Source: Georgenia sp. EYE_87 (GTDB taxonomy: Bacteria > Actinomycetota > Actinomycetes > Actinomycetales > Actinomycetaceae). Taken from it: 64,000 bases of DNA. Shown here piece by piece: positions 1-16,159 of the stretch. The notes below the pieces were generated by a model. The model made no database searches, was not told the DNA's origin, and saw only the letters and a program-made list of their open reading frames with translations. Made by a program: the position numbers and the translations under genes. The stretch is taken from positions 310,001 through 374,000 of the forward strand of contig NZ_JAHXNL010000002.1 in the NCBI RefSeq assembly GCF_023148685.1. The letters run 5' to 3'. Each line of letters begins with the position of its first letter. The stretch's first letter is position 1.

Positions 1-93
1 CGGGACGCCGACGACGAGGTCTACCGGGCCGCTGAGGAGCTCGGCATCGATCTCTCGCGCCGCCCGGACGCCAGCAGCGTCGACGAACTGTAG
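1..93 (+). CDS. rpoB: RNA polymerase beta subunit, C-terminal end only
   Basis: The window opens inside this gene. The last 30 codons read in frame from base 1 to a TAG at 91-93 and end with a hydrophobic-acidic tail (GIDLSRR, then SSVDEL). This is the style of the extreme C-terminus of actinobacterial RpoB, the subunit that forms half of the polymerase active cleft and is the rifampicin target. Position directly upstream of rpoC in the same direction is the universal rpoBC arrangement. The fragment alone would be too short to identify, so the call rests mainly on context. Confidence 0.85.
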   Translation, partial: RDADDEVYRAAEELGIDLSRRPDASSVDEL

Positions 94-221
94 AGCTCGA
101 CGGGGCGCGCCGGACCGCCGCCGACCGCAAGAACACGGTCGGCGGCGCTCCCGGCGCCAGCAGCCCGCCGCCGCTCATCGAATAGCTGTACACGGTGTTC
201 TACCGGAGGAAGTAGGAACCC

Positions 222-4112
<3,891 letters not shown>

Positions 4113-4124
4113 TCCACGCACAGG

Positions 4125-4166
4125 CGCGGCGGGGCCGAGAGGTTCTCACCTCCCGGCCCCGCCGCG
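4125..4166 (+). terminator. Hairpin terminator after rpoC
   Basis: A perfect 13-bp GC stem (4125-4137 with 4154-4166) encloses a second small stem, GAGGT/ACCTC, with a TCTC loop. There is no U tract, which is common for actinobacterial terminators. It lies 12 bp after the rpoC stop and separates the rpoBC unit from the str operon. Confidence 0.85.
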
Positions 4167-4227
4167 TGTCACGGACGTGGTGCGCCGACAGGGTGTCGCA
4201 CACCACGCCCCATGCTCGCCCCAAGCT

Positions 4228-4257
4228 TTGACGCACGAAACCGCCGCAGAGTACGCT
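4228..4257 (+). promoter_or_regulatory. Principal-sigma promoter of the str operon
   Basis: TTGACG at 4228-4233 and TACGCT at 4252-4257 are separated by 18 bp, close to the housekeeping actinobacterial consensus. It would produce a 5' leader of roughly 280 nt before rpsL. The 4258-4541 stretch holds no convincing gene; I see only GC-rich leader sequence and the rpsL ribosome binding site GGAG at 4533-4536. Confidence 0.7.
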
Positions 4258-4541
4258 GTTCGGCGGTGCCCGCGACATCGGGCTCTCGTGCGTGCGTCTC
4301 TCACACCGCTGGGTCATCAGCCCGGTCGGAGCGGGGCCCGCAGGCGTCACCGCCCAGTAGCAGCACGTCGATCCGCCCTTTACGGTGGCAGACGAGGCCG
4401 CGCAGCAGCTGGTCGACACGCCCGACAGCGGGGGCAGGGGGAGCGAGCCAGGTCGGGCCGGATGCGGTCCGTGCCGGTCGACCCCGTGGTCGGGCGAGCA
4501 GAGAAACATCGACACAGCAAGTACTTCGAGACGGAGATGTA

Positions 4542-4916
4542 GTGCCCACGATTCAGCAGCTGGTCCGCAAGGGCCGTAGCGTCAAGGTCGGGACTTCCAA
4601 GACGCCGGCCCTCAAGGGCAGCCCGCAGCGTCGCGGTGTGTGCACCCGCGTGTACACCACGACCCCGAAGAAGCCGAACTCGGCCCTTCGCAAGGTCGCC
4701 CGCGTGCGCCTGTCCTCCGGCATCGAGGTCACCGCGTACATCCCCGGCGTCGGTCACAACCTCCAGGAGCACTCCATCGTGCTGGTGCGCGGCGGTCGTG
4801 TGAAGGACCTGCCCGGTGTCCGTTACAAGATCGTCCGCGGCGCGCTCGACACCCAGGGTGTTCGTGGCCGCCAGCAGGCTCGCAGCCGTTACGGCGCGAA
4901 GAAGGAGAAGAAGTAA
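4542..4916 (+). CDS. rpsL: 30S ribosomal protein S12
   Basis: Decoding-centre protein of the small subunit, 124 residues, normal length. The GTG at 4542 is chosen because it gives the family start [12 protein letters not shown] and follows GGAG at 4533-4536. The conserved loops [13 protein letters not shown] and [13 protein letters not shown] are present. Both lysines whose mutation gives streptomycin resistance (E. coli K42 and K87 equivalents) are wild type. The stop TAA overlaps the rpsG start by one base (TAATG), implying coupled translation. Confidence 0.99.
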   Translation: MPTIQQLVRKGRSVKVGTSKTPALKGSPQRRGVCTRVYTTTPKKPNSALRKVARVRLSSGIEVTAYIPGVGHNLQEHSIVLVRGGRVKDLPGVRYKIVRGALDTQGVRGRQQARSRYGAKKEKK

Positions 4917-5386
4917 TGCCTCGTAAGGGCCCCGCCCCGAAGCGTCCGCTCGTCGTCGACCCGGTCTACGGCTCGCCCGTCGTGACCCAGCTGGTCAACC
5001 GCGTCCTGCAGGACGGCAAGAAGTCCACGGCCGAGCGCATCGTCTACGGCGCCCTCGAGGGCGTCCGCACGAAGACCGACGCCGACCCCGCCGTCGTCCT
5101 CAAGCGCGCGCTCGAGAACGTCCGCCCCTCCCTCGAGGTCCGCTCCCGCCGCGTCGGTGGCGCCACCTACCAGGTGCCCGTCGAGGTCCGGCCCGTCCGC
5201 CAGACCACCCTCGCGCTGCGCTGGCTCGTCGACTACGCGCGCTCGCGCCGCGAGAAGACGATGACCGAGCGCCTCATGAACGAGATCCTCGACGCGTCCA
5301 ACGGCCTCGGTGCCGCGGTGAAGCGTCGCGAGGACACGCACAAGATGGCCGAGTCCAACAAGGCCTTCGCGCACTACCGCTGGTAG
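4916..5386 (+). CDS. rpsG: 30S ribosomal protein S7
   Basis: Primary 16S rRNA-binding protein that nucleates the head of the small subunit, 156 residues, as expected. It starts [10 protein letters not shown] and ends with the conserved AHYRW tail. The start codon shares one base with the rpsL stop. In other bacteria S7 is the translational repressor of the str operon; nothing here proves that, but the coupling to rpsL fits. A stable hairpin lies 8 bp after the stop, before fusA. Confidence 0.99.
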   Translation: MPRKGPAPKRPLVVDPVYGSPVVTQLVNRVLQDGKKSTAERIVYGALEGVRTKTDADPAVVLKRALENVRPSLEVRSRRVGGATYQVPVEVRPVRQTTLALRWLVDYARSRREKTMTERLMNEILDASNGLGAAVKRREDTHKMAESNKAFAHYRW

Positions 5387-5393
5387 TCACGGC

Positions 5394-5420
5394 GCCGCCG
5401 CCGGTGATCCCGGCGGCGGC
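5394..5420 (+). terminator. Hairpin between rpsG and fusA
   Basis: An 11-bp perfect stem, GCCGCCGCCGG with CCGGCGGCGGC, closes a 5-nt TGATC loop. It sits inside the operon in a 75-bp gap. It may be a partial terminator or an RNA-processing site that sets the S7 to EF-G ratio, and not a full stop, because no strong promoter is visible before fusA. Confidence 0.55.
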
Positions 5421-5461
5421 ACCCACGTCCTCACACACGACACGACCGAAGAGAGCCTCAC

Positions 5462-7564
<2,103 letters not shown>

Positions 7565-7686
7565 GTCCCACAGGTCGACCAGCAAGAAACCCATAACCGA
7601 CCCGTAGGATCCCATCCGCCCCGGCAGGGGCCGCCAAGCGCCTGCCAGAGCTGAGAGACAACTACCCAAGTCCCAGGAGGACCCCA

Positions 7687-8880
7687 GTGGCGAAGGCCAA
7701 GTTCGAGCGGACCAAGCCGCACGTCAACATCGGCACCATCGGTCACGTCGACCACGGCAAGACGACGCTGACCGCCGCGATCTCGAAGGTGCTGGCGGAC
7801 AAGTACCCGGACCTGAACACGTTCACCCCGTTCGACCAGGTCGACAACGCTCCCGAGGAGCGTCAGCGCGGTATCACGATCAACGTCTCGCACGTCGAGT
7901 ACCAGACGGAGAAGCGTCACTACGCGCACGTCGACGCCCCGGGTCACGCCGACTACATCAAGAACATGATCACCGGTGCCGCCCAGATGGACGGCGCGAT
8001 CCTGGTGGTCGCGGCGACCGACGGCCCGATGGCCCAGACCCGCGAGCACGTGCTGCTCGCCCGCCAGGTCGGCGTGCCGTACCTGCTGGTCGCGCTGAAC
8101 AAGGCCGACATGGTCGACGACGAGGAGATCCTCGAGCTCGTCGAGATGGAGGTCCGCGAGCTGCTGTCGTCCCAGGGCTTCCCCGGCGACGACGTCCCGG
8201 TGGTGCGCGTCTCGGCGCTCAAGGCTCTCGAGGGCGACCCGGAGTGGGTCAAGTCCGTCGAGGACCTCATGGAGGCCGTCGACAACAACGTCCCGGACCC
8301 GGTCCGCGACATCGACAAGCCGTTCCTCATGCCCATCGAGGACGTCTTCACGATCACTGGCCGCGGCACCGTGGTCACCGGTCGTGTCGAGCGCGGCCAG
8401 CTCAAGGTGAACGAGGAGGTCGAGATCGTCGGTATCAAGGAGGCGAAGCAGACCACCACCGTCACCGGCATCGAGATGTTCCGCAAGCTGCTCGACACCG
8501 CGGACGCCGGCGAGAACGTCGGTCTGCTGCTGCGCGGCACCAAGCGCGAGGACGTCGAGCGTGGGCAGGTCGTGTGCAAGCCCGGCTCGATCACCCCGCA
8601 CACCCAGTTCGAGGGTCAGGTCTACATCCTGGCCAAGGACGAGGGCGGGCGTCACAACCCGTTCTACTCGAACTACCGTCCGCAGTTCTACTTCCGGACC
8701 ACCGACGTCACCGGCGTCATCACGCTGCCCGAGGGCACCGAGATGGTCATGCCCGGCGACAACACCGAGATGACGGTCGAGCTGATCCAGCCGATCGCCA
8801 TGGAGGAGGGCCTCGGCTTCGCCATCCGTGAGGGTGGCCGCACCGTCGGCTCCGGCCGCGTCACCAAGATCCTCAAGTGA
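7687..8880 (+). CDS. tuf: Translation elongation factor Tu
   Basis: GTPase that delivers aminoacyl-tRNA to the ribosome, 397 residues. The GTG start at 7687 is preceded by CAGGAGG near 7673-7679. The G1 motif [10 protein letters not shown], the switch II region DAPGHADY and the G4 motif NKADM are all present. The sequence ends VTKILK. A TAGGAT hexamer at 7605-7610 in the fusA-tuf gap could be the -10 of a tuf-specific promoter, but I see no good -35. Two hairpins and a tandem-repeat array follow the stop. Confidence 0.99.
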   Translation: MAKAKFERTKPHVNIGTIGHVDHGKTTLTAAISKVLADKYPDLNTFTPFDQVDNAPEERQRGITINVSHVEYQTEKRHYAHVDAPGHADYIKNMITGAAQMDGAILVVAATDGPMAQTREHVLLARQVGVPYLLVALNKADMVDDEEILELVEMEVRELLSSQGFPGDDVPVVRVSALKALEGDPEWVKSVEDLMEAVDNNVPDPVRDIDKPFLMPIEDVFTITGRGTVVTGRVERGQLKVNEEVEIVGIKEAKQTTTVTGIEMFRKLLDTADAGENVGLLLRGTKREDVERGQVVCKPGSITPHTQFEGQVYILAKDEGGRHNPFYSNYRPQFYFRTTDVTGVITLPEGTEMVMPGDNTEMTVELIQPIAMEEGLGFAIREGGRTVGSGRVTKILK

Positions 8881-8908
8881 TCGCCCGCCAGGCCTAGGCC
8901 TGGCACCG

Positions 8909-8926
8909 GCCGGGGGAGATCCCGGC
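8909..8926 (+). terminator. Short hairpin after tuf
   Basis: GCCGGG at 8909-8914 pairs with CCCGGC at 8921-8926 around a GGAGAT loop, 28 bp after the tuf stop. The stem is only 6 bp, so this is probably a minor element beside the larger hairpin at 8957-8994. Confidence 0.4.
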
Positions 8927-8956
8927 TGCCGGCCCCGGCCGGCGAACGCAGGACCA

Positions 8957-8994
8957 CAGGGCCCGGCGGCTGCACCAGCAGCTGCCGGGCCCTG
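8957..8994 (+). terminator. Main terminator hairpin after tuf
   Basis: An 11-bp perfect stem (CAGGGCCCGGC at 8957-8967 with GCCGGGCCCTG at 8984-8994) has a 16-nt loop. The downstream arm lies inside the first 47-bp tandem repeat, so related but partial arms recur in later repeats. There is no U tract. It ends the str operon. Confidence 0.65.
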
Positions 8995-9395
8995 CTGCGT
9001 GTGGCGGCCTCCTGGCTGCACCGGTGGCTGCGGGGCCCTGGTGCGTGTGCCGGGTCTCCCACCGGGCCTGCCGGCTGCACCAGCAGCAGCCGGGCCCTGG
9101 TGCGTGTTGCGGGCCTCCTGGCTGCACCAGCAGCTGCCGGGCCCTGCTGCGTGTGGCGGGCCTGCCGGCTGCACCGGCGGCTGCGGGGCCCTGGTGCGTG
9201 TGGCGGGCCTCCTGGCTGCACCGGTGGCTGCCGGGCGCTGGTGCGTGTGCCGGGTCTCCCACCGGGCCTGCCGGCTGCACCAGCAGCTGCCGGGCCCTGG
9301 TGCGTGTGGCGGGCCTCCTGGCTGCACCGGCGGCTGTGAGGTCCTCGTGCGTGCGGCGAGCCCCCCGGCTGCACCAGCAGGTGCCGTGCCCTCGC
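8968..9395 (+). repeat. Tandem array of 47-bp repeats downstream of tuf
   Basis: About 8.5 head-to-tail copies, each beginning GGCTGCACC. They start at 8968, 9014, 9073, 9120, 9167, 9214, 9273, 9320 and 9367. Six are 46 or 47 bp. Two (9014 and 9214) carry the same 12-bp insertion and are 59 bp. The last copies are degenerate. Copies alternate between CAGCAGCTGCC and CGGCGGCTGCGG versions, and most keep GGGCCCTG followed by TGCGTGTG. In the first and fourth copies CAGCAG and CTGCTG form an inverted repeat. Reading frames run through the array on both strands, but they translate only to repeats of Ala, Gly, Pro and Cys, so I do not call a gene. Confidence 0.9.
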
Positions 9396-10008
9396 GGCCA
9401 GCCGGTGGCAGGCCAGCTTTCCCTTGCGCCGCTGCCGGACCGAGGGCCCGCCCCGCCTCGCTCAACGGGGATGATTGGTGTCTGTCAGTGACACCTTTCT
9501 TCCCCGATCTGGTAGGGCCCGCGTCTTCCCCCGTCCGGTTGGCCGCGCCAGGCGAGTGCGAGACCGGCGGGCATGCCGAGCAGATCCACGCTGGCGAGGT
9601 GGCAGGCAGCGCGAGACGGTCGATGCGGGCTCGGTGGGGCCGCACGGACCCCGGTGGGCAGCGTCACAAGGGTGATCGGGGCCGGGGGCTCGCGGGCCGG
9701 CGCCGCGGGCTGGTAACGTAACGGGGCCGGGACGCGCGAGCGTGCCTGTCGAGTAGTGATCCAGTCCTCACCGCGGGGAAAGGGTCCTGATTGGCCAACA
9801 GGTCGGTCGCTCTGGCAGACTAGTCCGGTTGCCTGGGGTCAGGCCCCAGAGACATGACTGCTGGATCGGGTGCCAACACCCAGGTCCGAACAAGCATCAC
9901 AACGACCACCCCCGAACGGGGATCCGGGTCGGAGCATGTTGCCTTGCGCGACACGCCCGAGCGCGGGGGTCGGTACAGGTAGCGGTACGAGAGAGGTTAG
10001 ACGACGCC
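9396..10008 (+). other. Gene-free region and S10 operon leader
   Basis: I find no credible gene here. Visible elements are an inverted repeat at 9477-9495 (GGTGTC and GACACC around TGTCAGT), a possible S10 promoter near 9791-9821, and a small hairpin at 9833-9849 (CTGGGG/CCCCAG). The stretch after about 9830 would be a leader of roughly 180 nt ahead of rpsJ. In Escherichia coli an S10 leader is the target of L4 autoregulation; whether this one is regulated cannot be read from the sequence. Confidence 0.6.
9791..9821 (+). promoter_or_regulatory. Candidate S10 operon promoter
   Basis: TTGGCC at 9791-9796 and CAGACT at 9816-9821 are 19 bp apart. The -10 deviates at its first base, and the spacing is one base longer than ideal. 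Position about 190 bp before rpsJ and the lack of any gene between make it the best candidate, but it is weaker than the rpsL and rplM promoters. Confidence 0.35.
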
Positions 10009-10317
10009 ATGGCGGGACAGAAGATCCGCATCCGGCTCAAGTCCTACGACCACGAGGTCATCGACAGCTCGGCGCGCAAGATCGTCGACACGGTGACTCG
10101 CGCTGGTGCGACGGTCGTGGGCCCGGTGCCGCTGCCGACGGAGAAGAACGTCTTCGTCGTCATCCGTTCGCCCCACAAGTACAAGGACAGCCGCGAGCAC
10201 TTCGAGATGCGCACCCACAAGCGCCTCATCGACATCGTCGACCCGACGCCGAAGGCTGTCGACTCGCTCATGCGTCTCGACCTGCCGGCGGACGTCAACA
10301 TCGAGATCAAGCTCTGA
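10009..10317 (+). CDS. rpsJ: 30S ribosomal protein S10
   Basis: Small-subunit head protein, also NusE, a partner of NusB and NusG in antitermination. It has 102 residues, the standard length, starting [16 protein letters not shown] and ending VNIEIKL. The ATG at 10009 follows GAGAGG at 9991-9996. First gene of the S10 cluster; rplC follows after 11 bp. Confidence 0.99.
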   Translation: MAGQKIRIRLKSYDHEVIDSSARKIVDTVTRAGATVVGPVPLPTEKNVFVVIRSPHKYKDSREHFEMRTHKRLIDIVDPTPKAVDSLMRLDLPADVNIEIKL

Positions 10318-10328
10318 GGACTCCTGCA

Positions 10329-10997
10329 ATGACTACGACTTCCCAGCAGGCTGCCGGCCGCGCCGTCAAGGCGCTGCTCGGCACGAAGCTCGGCATGACC
10401 CAGGTCTGGGACGAGGCCGGGCGCCTTGTTCCCGTCACGGTCGTCCAGGTGGGCACGAACGTGGTGACGCAGGTGCGTTCCGCGGAGACCGACGGCTACA
10501 ACGCCGTCCAGCTCGCCTTCGGCCAGATCGACCCGCGCAAGGTCACCCAGCCGCTCAAGGGCCACTTCGAGAAGGCCGGGGTCACCCCGCGCCGCCACGT
10601 GGCCGAGATCCGCACCTCCGACGCCACCGAGTACAACCTCGGCCAGGAGCTCTCGGTGGACACCTTCGAGGCCGGCCAGCGCGTCGACGTCGTCGGGACC
10701 ACGAAGGGCAAGGGCACGGCCGGTGTCATGAAGCGCCACGGCTTCGCCGGCGTCTCCGCCTCGCACGGCTCGCACCGCAACCACCGCAAGCCCGGCTCGA
10801 TCGGTGGCGCCTCCACGCCGTCGCGCGTGTTCAAGGGGCTGCGCATGGCCGGCCGGATGGGCAACGAGCGCCAGACCACCCAGAACCTCACGATCCACGC
10901 CATCGACGCCGAGCGGGGCCTCGTGCTCGTCGCCGGCGCCGTTCCCGGCAACAAGGGTGGCGTCGTCGTGATCCGTACCGCCGCGAAGGGGGCGTGA
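10329..10997 (+). CDS. rplC: 50S ribosomal protein L3
   Basis: Early-assembly 23S rRNA-binding protein near the peptidyl transferase centre, 222 residues. After a short Ala/Gln N-terminus it carries the conserved [19 protein letters not shown] opening. The loop that reaches the catalytic centre is present ([13 protein letters not shown]), as is [14 protein letters not shown]. The ATG at 10329 follows GAGGA at the end of rpsJ. rplD starts 5 bp after the stop. Confidence 0.98.
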   Translation: MTTTSQQAAGRAVKALLGTKLGMTQVWDEAGRLVPVTVVQVGTNVVTQVRSAETDGYNAVQLAFGQIDPRKVTQPLKGHFEKAGVTPRRHVAEIRTSDATEYNLGQELSVDTFEAGQRVDVVGTTKGKGTAGVMKRHGFAGVSASHGSHRNHRKPGSIGGASTPSRVFKGLRMAGRMGNERQTTQNLTIHAIDAERGLVLVAGAVPGNKGGVVVIRTAAKGA

Positions 10998-11002
10998 GCC
11001 GC

Positions 11003-11656
11003 ATGGCAACCACGCAGACCGTCGACGTCCTGGACGCCACGGGCGAGAAGGCCGGCTCGGCCGACCTGCCCGCGGAGGTCTTCGACGTCCAGACGAACGT
11101 GCCGCTGATCCACCAGGTCGTCGTCGCCCAACTGGCGGCTGCCCGCCAGGGCACCCACGCCACCAAGACCCGCGGCGAGGTTCGCGGCGGTGGCCGCAAG
11201 CCCTACAAGCAGAAGGGCACCGGCCGCGCCCGCCAGGGCTCGACGCGTGCGCCGCAGTTCGCCGGCGGTGGCGTCGTCCACGGCCCGCAGCCGCGTGACT
11301 ACAGCCAGCGCACCCCCAAGAAGATGAAGGCCGCCGCCCTCCGCGGCGCCCTGTCCGACCGGGCCCGCGCCGGCCGCGTGCACGTCGTCTCCTCGCTGGT
11401 CTCCGGCGAGACCCCGAAGACGGCGGCCGCGCTCACCGCGCTGCGCAACGTCGTGGGCGACCGTACGGCGCTGGTCGTCGTCGAGCGCAGCGACGAGCTG
11501 AGCGTGCTGAGCCTGCGCAACGTCCCGAGCGTCCACCTGCTCTGGGCCGACCAGCTCAACACCTACGACGTCCTGGTCAACGACGACGTCGTGTTCACCT
11601 CCGGCGCCCTGCAGGCCTTCCTGCGCGGCCCGAAGGGCGAGGAGGAGACGAAGTGA
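11003..11656 (+). CDS. rplD: 50S ribosomal protein L4
   Basis: Exit-tunnel protein, 217 residues. The extended tunnel loop is recognisable as [19 protein letters not shown], followed by [17 protein letters not shown]. The ATG at 11003 is favoured over the in-frame GTG at 10994, because GGGGG at 10988-10992 is then correctly spaced. The last four bases overlap the rplW start (GTGA), so the two are translationally coupled. L4 is the known S10-operon autoregulator in E. coli; no regulatory evidence is visible here. Confidence 0.98.
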   Translation: MATTQTVDVLDATGEKAGSADLPAEVFDVQTNVPLIHQVVVAQLAAARQGTHATKTRGEVRGGGRKPYKQKGTGRARQGSTRAPQFAGGGVVHGPQPRDYSQRTPKKMKAAALRGALSDRARAGRVHVVSSLVSGETPKTAAALTALRNVVGDRTALVVVERSDELSVLSLRNVPSVHLLWADQLNTYDVLVNDDVVFTSGALQAFLRGPKGEEETK

Positions 11657-11958
11657 GCCTCGAGGCGAGCAAGAACCCCCGCGACATCATCATCAAGCCG
11701 ATCGTCTCCGAGAAGAGCTACGGCCTGATCGACGAGGGCAAGTACACCTTCGAGGTGGACCCGCGCTCGAACAAGACCGAGATCAAGAACGCTATCGAGA
11801 AGATCTTCGACGTCAAGGTCGCCTCGGTGAACACGGCGAACCGTGCGGGCAAGTCCCGCCGGACCAAGTTCGGCCTCGGCAAGCGCAAGGACACCAAGCG
11901 CGCGATCGTCACGCTGCGCGAGGGAACCATCGACATCTTTGGCGAGGTCGCCGGCTGA
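11653..11958 (+). CDS. rplW: 50S ribosomal protein L23
   Basis: Protein at the polypeptide exit site that docks trigger factor and SRP, 101 residues. It has the conserved core [13 protein letters not shown] and the basic loop [20 protein letters not shown]. It starts with GTG at 11653, inside the rplD stop. The end IDIFGEVAG is typical. Confidence 0.98.
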   Translation: MSLEASKNPRDIIIKPIVSEKSYGLIDEGKYTFEVDPRSNKTEIKNAIEKIFDVKVASVNTANRAGKSRRTKFGLGKRKDTKRAIVTLREGTIDIFGEVAG

Positions 11959-11986
11959 CGCCGGCGCGCCGAAGGAAGGATCGAAA

Positions 11987-12823
<837 letters not shown>

Positions 12824-12838
12824 TAGGGAGACGACGAC

Positions 12839-13120
12839 ATGCCGCGCAGTCTGAAGAAGGGCCCCTTCGTCGACGACCACCTGCAGAAGAAGGTGGACGT
12901 CCAGAACGAGAAGGGGACGAAGAACGTCATCAAGACCTGGTCCCGCCGGTCGGTCATCACGCCCGACTTCCTGGGCCACACCTTTGCGGTGCACGACGGC
13001 CGGAAGCACGTGCCGGTCTTCGTCACCGAGTCGATGGTCGGCCACAAGCTCGGGGAGTTCGCCCCGACCCGCACGTACCGCGGGCACGACAAGGACGACC
13101 GCAAGGCTCGCCGCCGCTGA
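12839..13120 (+). CDS. rpsS: 30S ribosomal protein S19
   Basis: Small-subunit head protein forming a pair with S13, 93 residues. It begins [19 protein letters not shown] and contains the conserved [16 protein letters not shown] motif near the C-terminus. Start ATG at 12839 after TAGGGAG. It sits between rplB and rplV as in all S10 clusters. Confidence 0.99.
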   Translation: MPRSLKKGPFVDDHLQKKVDVQNEKGTKNVIKTWSRRSVITPDFLGHTFAVHDGRKHVPVFVTESMVGHKLGEFAPTRTYRGHDKDDRKARRR

Positions 13121-13167
13121 GGCGACGACCTTCCCGAGCACACCGAACCGACAAGTAAGGCAGGAAC

Positions 13168-13566
13168 ATGGAAGCCAAGGCGCAGGCGCGATTTGTGCGC
13201 GTCACGCCTCAGAAGGCGCGCCGTGTCGTGGACGTCGTCCGCGGCAAGCGCGCTGAGGAGGCAGTGTCCGTGCTGCGGTTCGCCCCGCAGGCGGCGGCCG
13301 AGCCCGTGCGCAAGGTTGTCGAGAGCGCGATCGCCAACGCTCGCGTGAAGGCCGACCAGGCCAGCGAGGCGTTCGACGAGTCCAAGCTCGTCGTCATCGA
13401 GGCGTTCGTCGACGAGGGCCCCACCCTGAAGCGGTTCCGGCCGCGCGCCCAGGGCCGGGCCAGCCGCATCCTCAAGCGCACCAGCCACATCACCGTCATC
13501 GTCGGTGAGGCTGAGACCAACGGCGCGGCCAAGCAGGCCGCCGGCACGAAGGGGAGGACCCGATAG
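13168..13566 (+). CDS. rplV: 50S ribosomal protein L22
   Basis: Exit-tunnel protein, 132 residues, a few longer than E. coli L22 through a C-terminal Ala/Gly/Arg tail. The core reads [21 protein letters not shown], and the tunnel hairpin [17 protein letters not shown] is intact. ATG at 13168 follows AGGCAGGA. The stop TAG shares a base with the rpsC GTG (TAGTG). Confidence 0.98.
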   Translation: MEAKAQARFVRVTPQKARRVVDVVRGKRAEEAVSVLRFAPQAAAEPVRKVVESAIANARVKADQASEAFDESKLVVIEAFVDEGPTLKRFRPRAQGRASRILKRTSHITVIVGEAETNGAAKQAAGTKGRTR

Positions 13567-14399
13567 TGGGTCAGAAGGTCAACCCGACCGGGTTCCGGCT
13601 CGGCATCACCACCGATCACCGTTCGCGCTGGTTCGCCGACAGCACCAAGGCCGGCCAGCGGTACCGCGACTACGTGCGCGAGGACGTGGCGATCCGTCGC
13701 CTCATGTCCGCCGGGCTCGAGCGCGCCGGCATCTCCAAGGTCGACATCGAGCGCACCCGCGACCGCGTGCGCGTCGACCTGCACACCGCCCGCCCCGGCA
13801 TCGTCATCGGGCGCCGCGGTGCGGAGGCCGACCGCCTGCGCAGCGAGCTCGAGAAGCTCACGGGCAAGCAGGTGCAGCTGAACATCCTCGAGGTCAAGAA
13901 CCCCGAGATGGACGCGCAGCTGGTCGCCCAGGGCATCGCCGAGCAGCTCGCGAGCCGTGTCTCCTTCCGCCGTGCGATGCGCAAGGGCATGCAGTCCGCC
14001 CAGCGCGCCGGCGCCAAGGGCATCCGGGTGCAGTGCTCCGGCCGCCTCGGTGGCGCCGAGATGTCGCGTTCGGAGTTCTACCGCGAGGGGCGCGTGCCGC
14101 TGCACACCCTGCGCGCGAACATCGACTTCGGGTTCTTCGAGGCCCGCACCACCTTCGGCCGCATCGGCGTGAAGGTCTGGATCTACAAGGGTGACGTGAC
14201 CGAGAAGGAGTACGCCCGCGAGCAGGCCGACTCCGCCTCCCGCGCGCCGCGTGGTCGTGGTGGGGAGCGCCGTGGCGCCCCGCGCCGTGACGGCGCCGGC
14301 CGTGGCGGCGAGTCCCGCCCGCAGGGTGCTCCCGCCGCGGCGGGCCAGGGCGACGCCCCGGCCGCCGAGGCTTCGGCACCGACCGGAACGGAGGCCTGA
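13566..14399 (+). CDS. rpsC: 30S ribosomal protein S3
   Basis: mRNA-entry-channel protein with KH domain, 277 residues. It starts with GTG ([15 protein letters not shown]) in the rplV stop codon. The KH motif [13 protein letters not shown] is near residue 80. After about residue 215 comes an Arg/Gly- then Ala/Pro-rich tail ([13 protein letters not shown]) of some 60 residues. Similar tails are seen in other actinobacterial S3 proteins, so this is lineage style and not a fusion. Confidence 0.98.
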   Translation: MGQKVNPTGFRLGITTDHRSRWFADSTKAGQRYRDYVREDVAIRRLMSAGLERAGISKVDIERTRDRVRVDLHTARPGIVIGRRGAEADRLRSELEKLTGKQVQLNILEVKNPEMDAQLVAQGIAEQLASRVSFRRAMRKGMQSAQRAGAKGIRVQCSGRLGGAEMSRSEFYREGRVPLHTLRANIDFGFFEARTTFGRIGVKVWIYKGDVTEKEYAREQADSASRAPRGRGGERRGAPRRDGAGRGGESRPQGAPAAAGQGDAPAAEASAPTGTEA

Positions 14400-14402
14400 G
14401 CC

Positions 14403-14822
14403 GTGCTCATCCCCCGGCGGACCAAGCACCGCAAGCAGCACCACCCGACGCGCCGCGGCGTGGCCAAGGGTGGCACGTCGATCTCCTTCGGCGACTACGG
14501 GATCCAGGCTCTGGAGGGTGCGTACGTCACCAACCGGCAGATCGAGGCCGCCCGTATCGCCATGACCCGCCACATCAAGCGTGGCGGCAAGGTGTGGATC
14601 AACATCTTCCCCGACCGCCCGCTCACCAAGAAGCCGGCCGAGACCCGCATGGGTTCCGGCAAGGGTTCCCCGGAGTGGTGGATCGCCAACGTCAAGCCCG
14701 GCCGCATCATGTTCGAGCTGGCCGGTGTCGATGAGCAGCTCGCTCGCGAGGCCATGAGCCGTGCGCAGCACAAGCTGCCGATGAAGACTCGCTTCGTGAG
14801 TCGTGAGGGTGGTGAAGGCTGA
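14403..14822 (+). CDS. rplP: 50S ribosomal protein L16
   Basis: Large-subunit protein near the A site that contacts tRNA and EF-G, 139 residues. The GTG at 14403 gives [15 protein letters not shown]. Conserved elements are [22 protein letters not shown] and [18 protein letters not shown]. The stop TGA overlaps the rpmC ATG by one base. Confidence 0.98.
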   Translation: MLIPRRTKHRKQHHPTRRGVAKGGTSISFGDYGIQALEGAYVTNRQIEAARIAMTRHIKRGGKVWINIFPDRPLTKKPAETRMGSGKGSPEWWIANVKPGRIMFELAGVDEQLAREAMSRAQHKLPMKTRFVSREGGEG

Positions 14823-15061
14823 TGGCCATCGGAAGCAAGGGCCTGGCTCCGGCCGACCTGGACGGGATGGACAACGACCGTCTCGCGCAGGAGCTGGAGA
14901 AGGCCAAGGCCGAGCTGTTCAACCTGCGGTTCTCCGCGGCGACCGGGCAGCTCGAGGACCACGGCCGGCTCAAGGCCGTGCGTCGCGACATCGCCCGCAT
15001 CTACACGATCGTGCGCGAGCGCGAGCTCGGCATCCGCACGGCGCCGAGCACCGAGAAGTGA
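14822..15061 (+). CDS. rpmC: 50S ribosomal protein L29
   Basis: Small helical protein at the exit site beside L23, 79 residues. It has the helix-turn-helix core [25 protein letters not shown] and [14 protein letters not shown]. The N-terminus is about ten residues longer than E. coli L29. ATG at 14822 is coupled to rplP. Confidence 0.97.
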   Translation: MAIGSKGLAPADLDGMDNDRLAQELEKAKAELFNLRFSAATGQLEDHGRLKAVRRDIARIYTIVRERELGIRTAPSTEK

Positions 15062-15072
15062 ACGAGGTCCCA

Positions 15073-15366
15073 GTGAGCGAGAACACGACGTCCGCGGCCC
15101 CCGAGGCCGCCGCGGACCGCAACTTCCGCAAGACGCGCCGCGGGTACGTGGTCAGCGACAAGATGGACAAGACCGTGGTGGTCGAGGTCGAGGACCGCGT
15201 CAAGCACGCGCTCTACGGCAAGGTCATCCGCCGCACCGAGCGGGTCAAGGCCCACGACGAGACCAACGAGGTCGGCGTCGGGGACCTGGTCCTCATCATG
15301 GAGACCCGCCCGCTGTCGGCCACCAAGCGCCACCGCGTGGTCGAGATCCTCGAGAAGGCCAAGTAG
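15073..15366 (+). CDS. rpsQ: 30S ribosomal protein S17
   Basis: Primary 16S rRNA-binding OB-fold protein, 97 residues. The GTG at 15073 follows GAGGTCC and gives a short Ala/Glu-rich start before the conserved [20 protein letters not shown] core. The following [16 protein letters not shown] is typical. Last gene of the S10 cluster; a 78-bp gap separates it from rplN. Confidence 0.97.
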   Translation: MSENTTSAAPEAAADRNFRKTRRGYVVSDKMDKTVVVEVEDRVKHALYGKVIRRTERVKAHDETNEVGVGDLVLIMETRPLSATKRHRVVEILEKAK

Positions 15367-15444
15367 TCCCGGCCCTCTAGCCCACCATCCGTTCGGCCAG
15401 GCTCGGCCCCGCCGAGAACCGGCACGACGACAGGAGTTAATCGA

Positions 15445-15813
15445 ATGATCCAGCAGGAGTCGCGGCTGAAGGTCGCCGACAACACCGGTGCGAAGGAGAT
15501 CCTCTGCATCCGGGTGCTCGGCGGCTCGGGCCGGCGCTATGCCGGCATCGGCGACACGATCGTCGCCACCGTCAAGGACGCCATCCCCGGCGGCAACGTC
15601 AAGAAGGGCGACGTCGTCAAGGCGGTCGTGGTCCGCACGACCAAGGAGCGCCGCCGCCCGGACGGCTCGTACATCAAGTTCGACGAGAACGCAGCCGTCA
15701 TCCTCAAGGCCGACGGCGACCCGCGCGGGACCCGCATCTTCGGCCCGGTGGGCCGCGAGCTGCGCGACAAGAAGTTCATGCGCATCATTTCTCTGGCGCC
15801 GGAGGTGCTCTGA
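15445..15813 (+). CDS. rplN: 50S ribosomal protein L14
   Basis: Large-subunit protein at the subunit interface (bridge B8), 122 residues, standard. It begins [19 protein letters not shown] and ends IISLAPEVL. The ATG at 15445 follows AGGAG. First gene of the spc cluster; I found no obvious promoter in the 78-bp gap before it, so read-through from S10 is likely. Confidence 0.99.
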   Translation: MIQQESRLKVADNTGAKEILCIRVLGGSGRRYAGIGDTIVATVKDAIPGGNVKKGDVVKAVVVRTTKERRRPDGSYIKFDENAAVILKADGDPRGTRIFGPVGRELRDKKFMRIISLAPEVL

Positions 15814-15815
15814 CC

Positions 15816-16157
15816 ATGGCGAAGATCAAGAAGGGCGACCTCGTCGTCGTCATCGCCGGCCGTGACAAGGGCAAGCAGGGCCGCGTGCTCGAGGTGCTCA
15901 AGGACTCCGACCGCGTCGTCGTCGAGGGTGTCCAGCGCGCCACGAAGCACACCAAGGTCGGCCAGTCCAGCCGTGGCGCCCGTACGGGCGGCATCGAGAC
16001 GGTCGAGGCCCCCATCCACGTCAGCAACGTGATGGTGGTCGACCCGGAGACCAAGAAGGGCACCCGGGTGGGTCACCGCACCGAGCAGGTCGAGCGCGAC
16101 GGCCGGACCCGCAACGTGCGGATCCGCGTGGCCAAGCGCTCCGGTAAGGACATCTGA
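15816..16157 (+). CDS. rplX: 50S ribosomal protein L24
   Basis: Assembly-initiating large-subunit protein, 113 residues. The KOW motif is clear near the N-terminus ([20 protein letters not shown]), followed by [13 protein letters not shown]. It lies 2 bp after rplN and 2 bp before rplE. Confidence 0.98.
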   Translation: MAKIKKGDLVVVIAGRDKGKQGRVLEVLKDSDRVVVEGVQRATKHTKVGQSSRGARTGGIETVEAPIHVSNVMVVDPETKKGTRVGHRTEQVERDGRTRNVRIRVAKRSGKDI

Positions 16158-16159
16158 GC

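Noticed and set aside
8828-9721. Protein genes within the tuf-downstream array
   Set aside because: Frames stay open only because of the repeat. They start inside tuf or without a ribosome binding site, and their composition is repetitive.
14183-14476. Frames overlapping the S3 tail
   Set aside because: They are shadows of the Arg/Gly/Ala-rich extension of rpsC.
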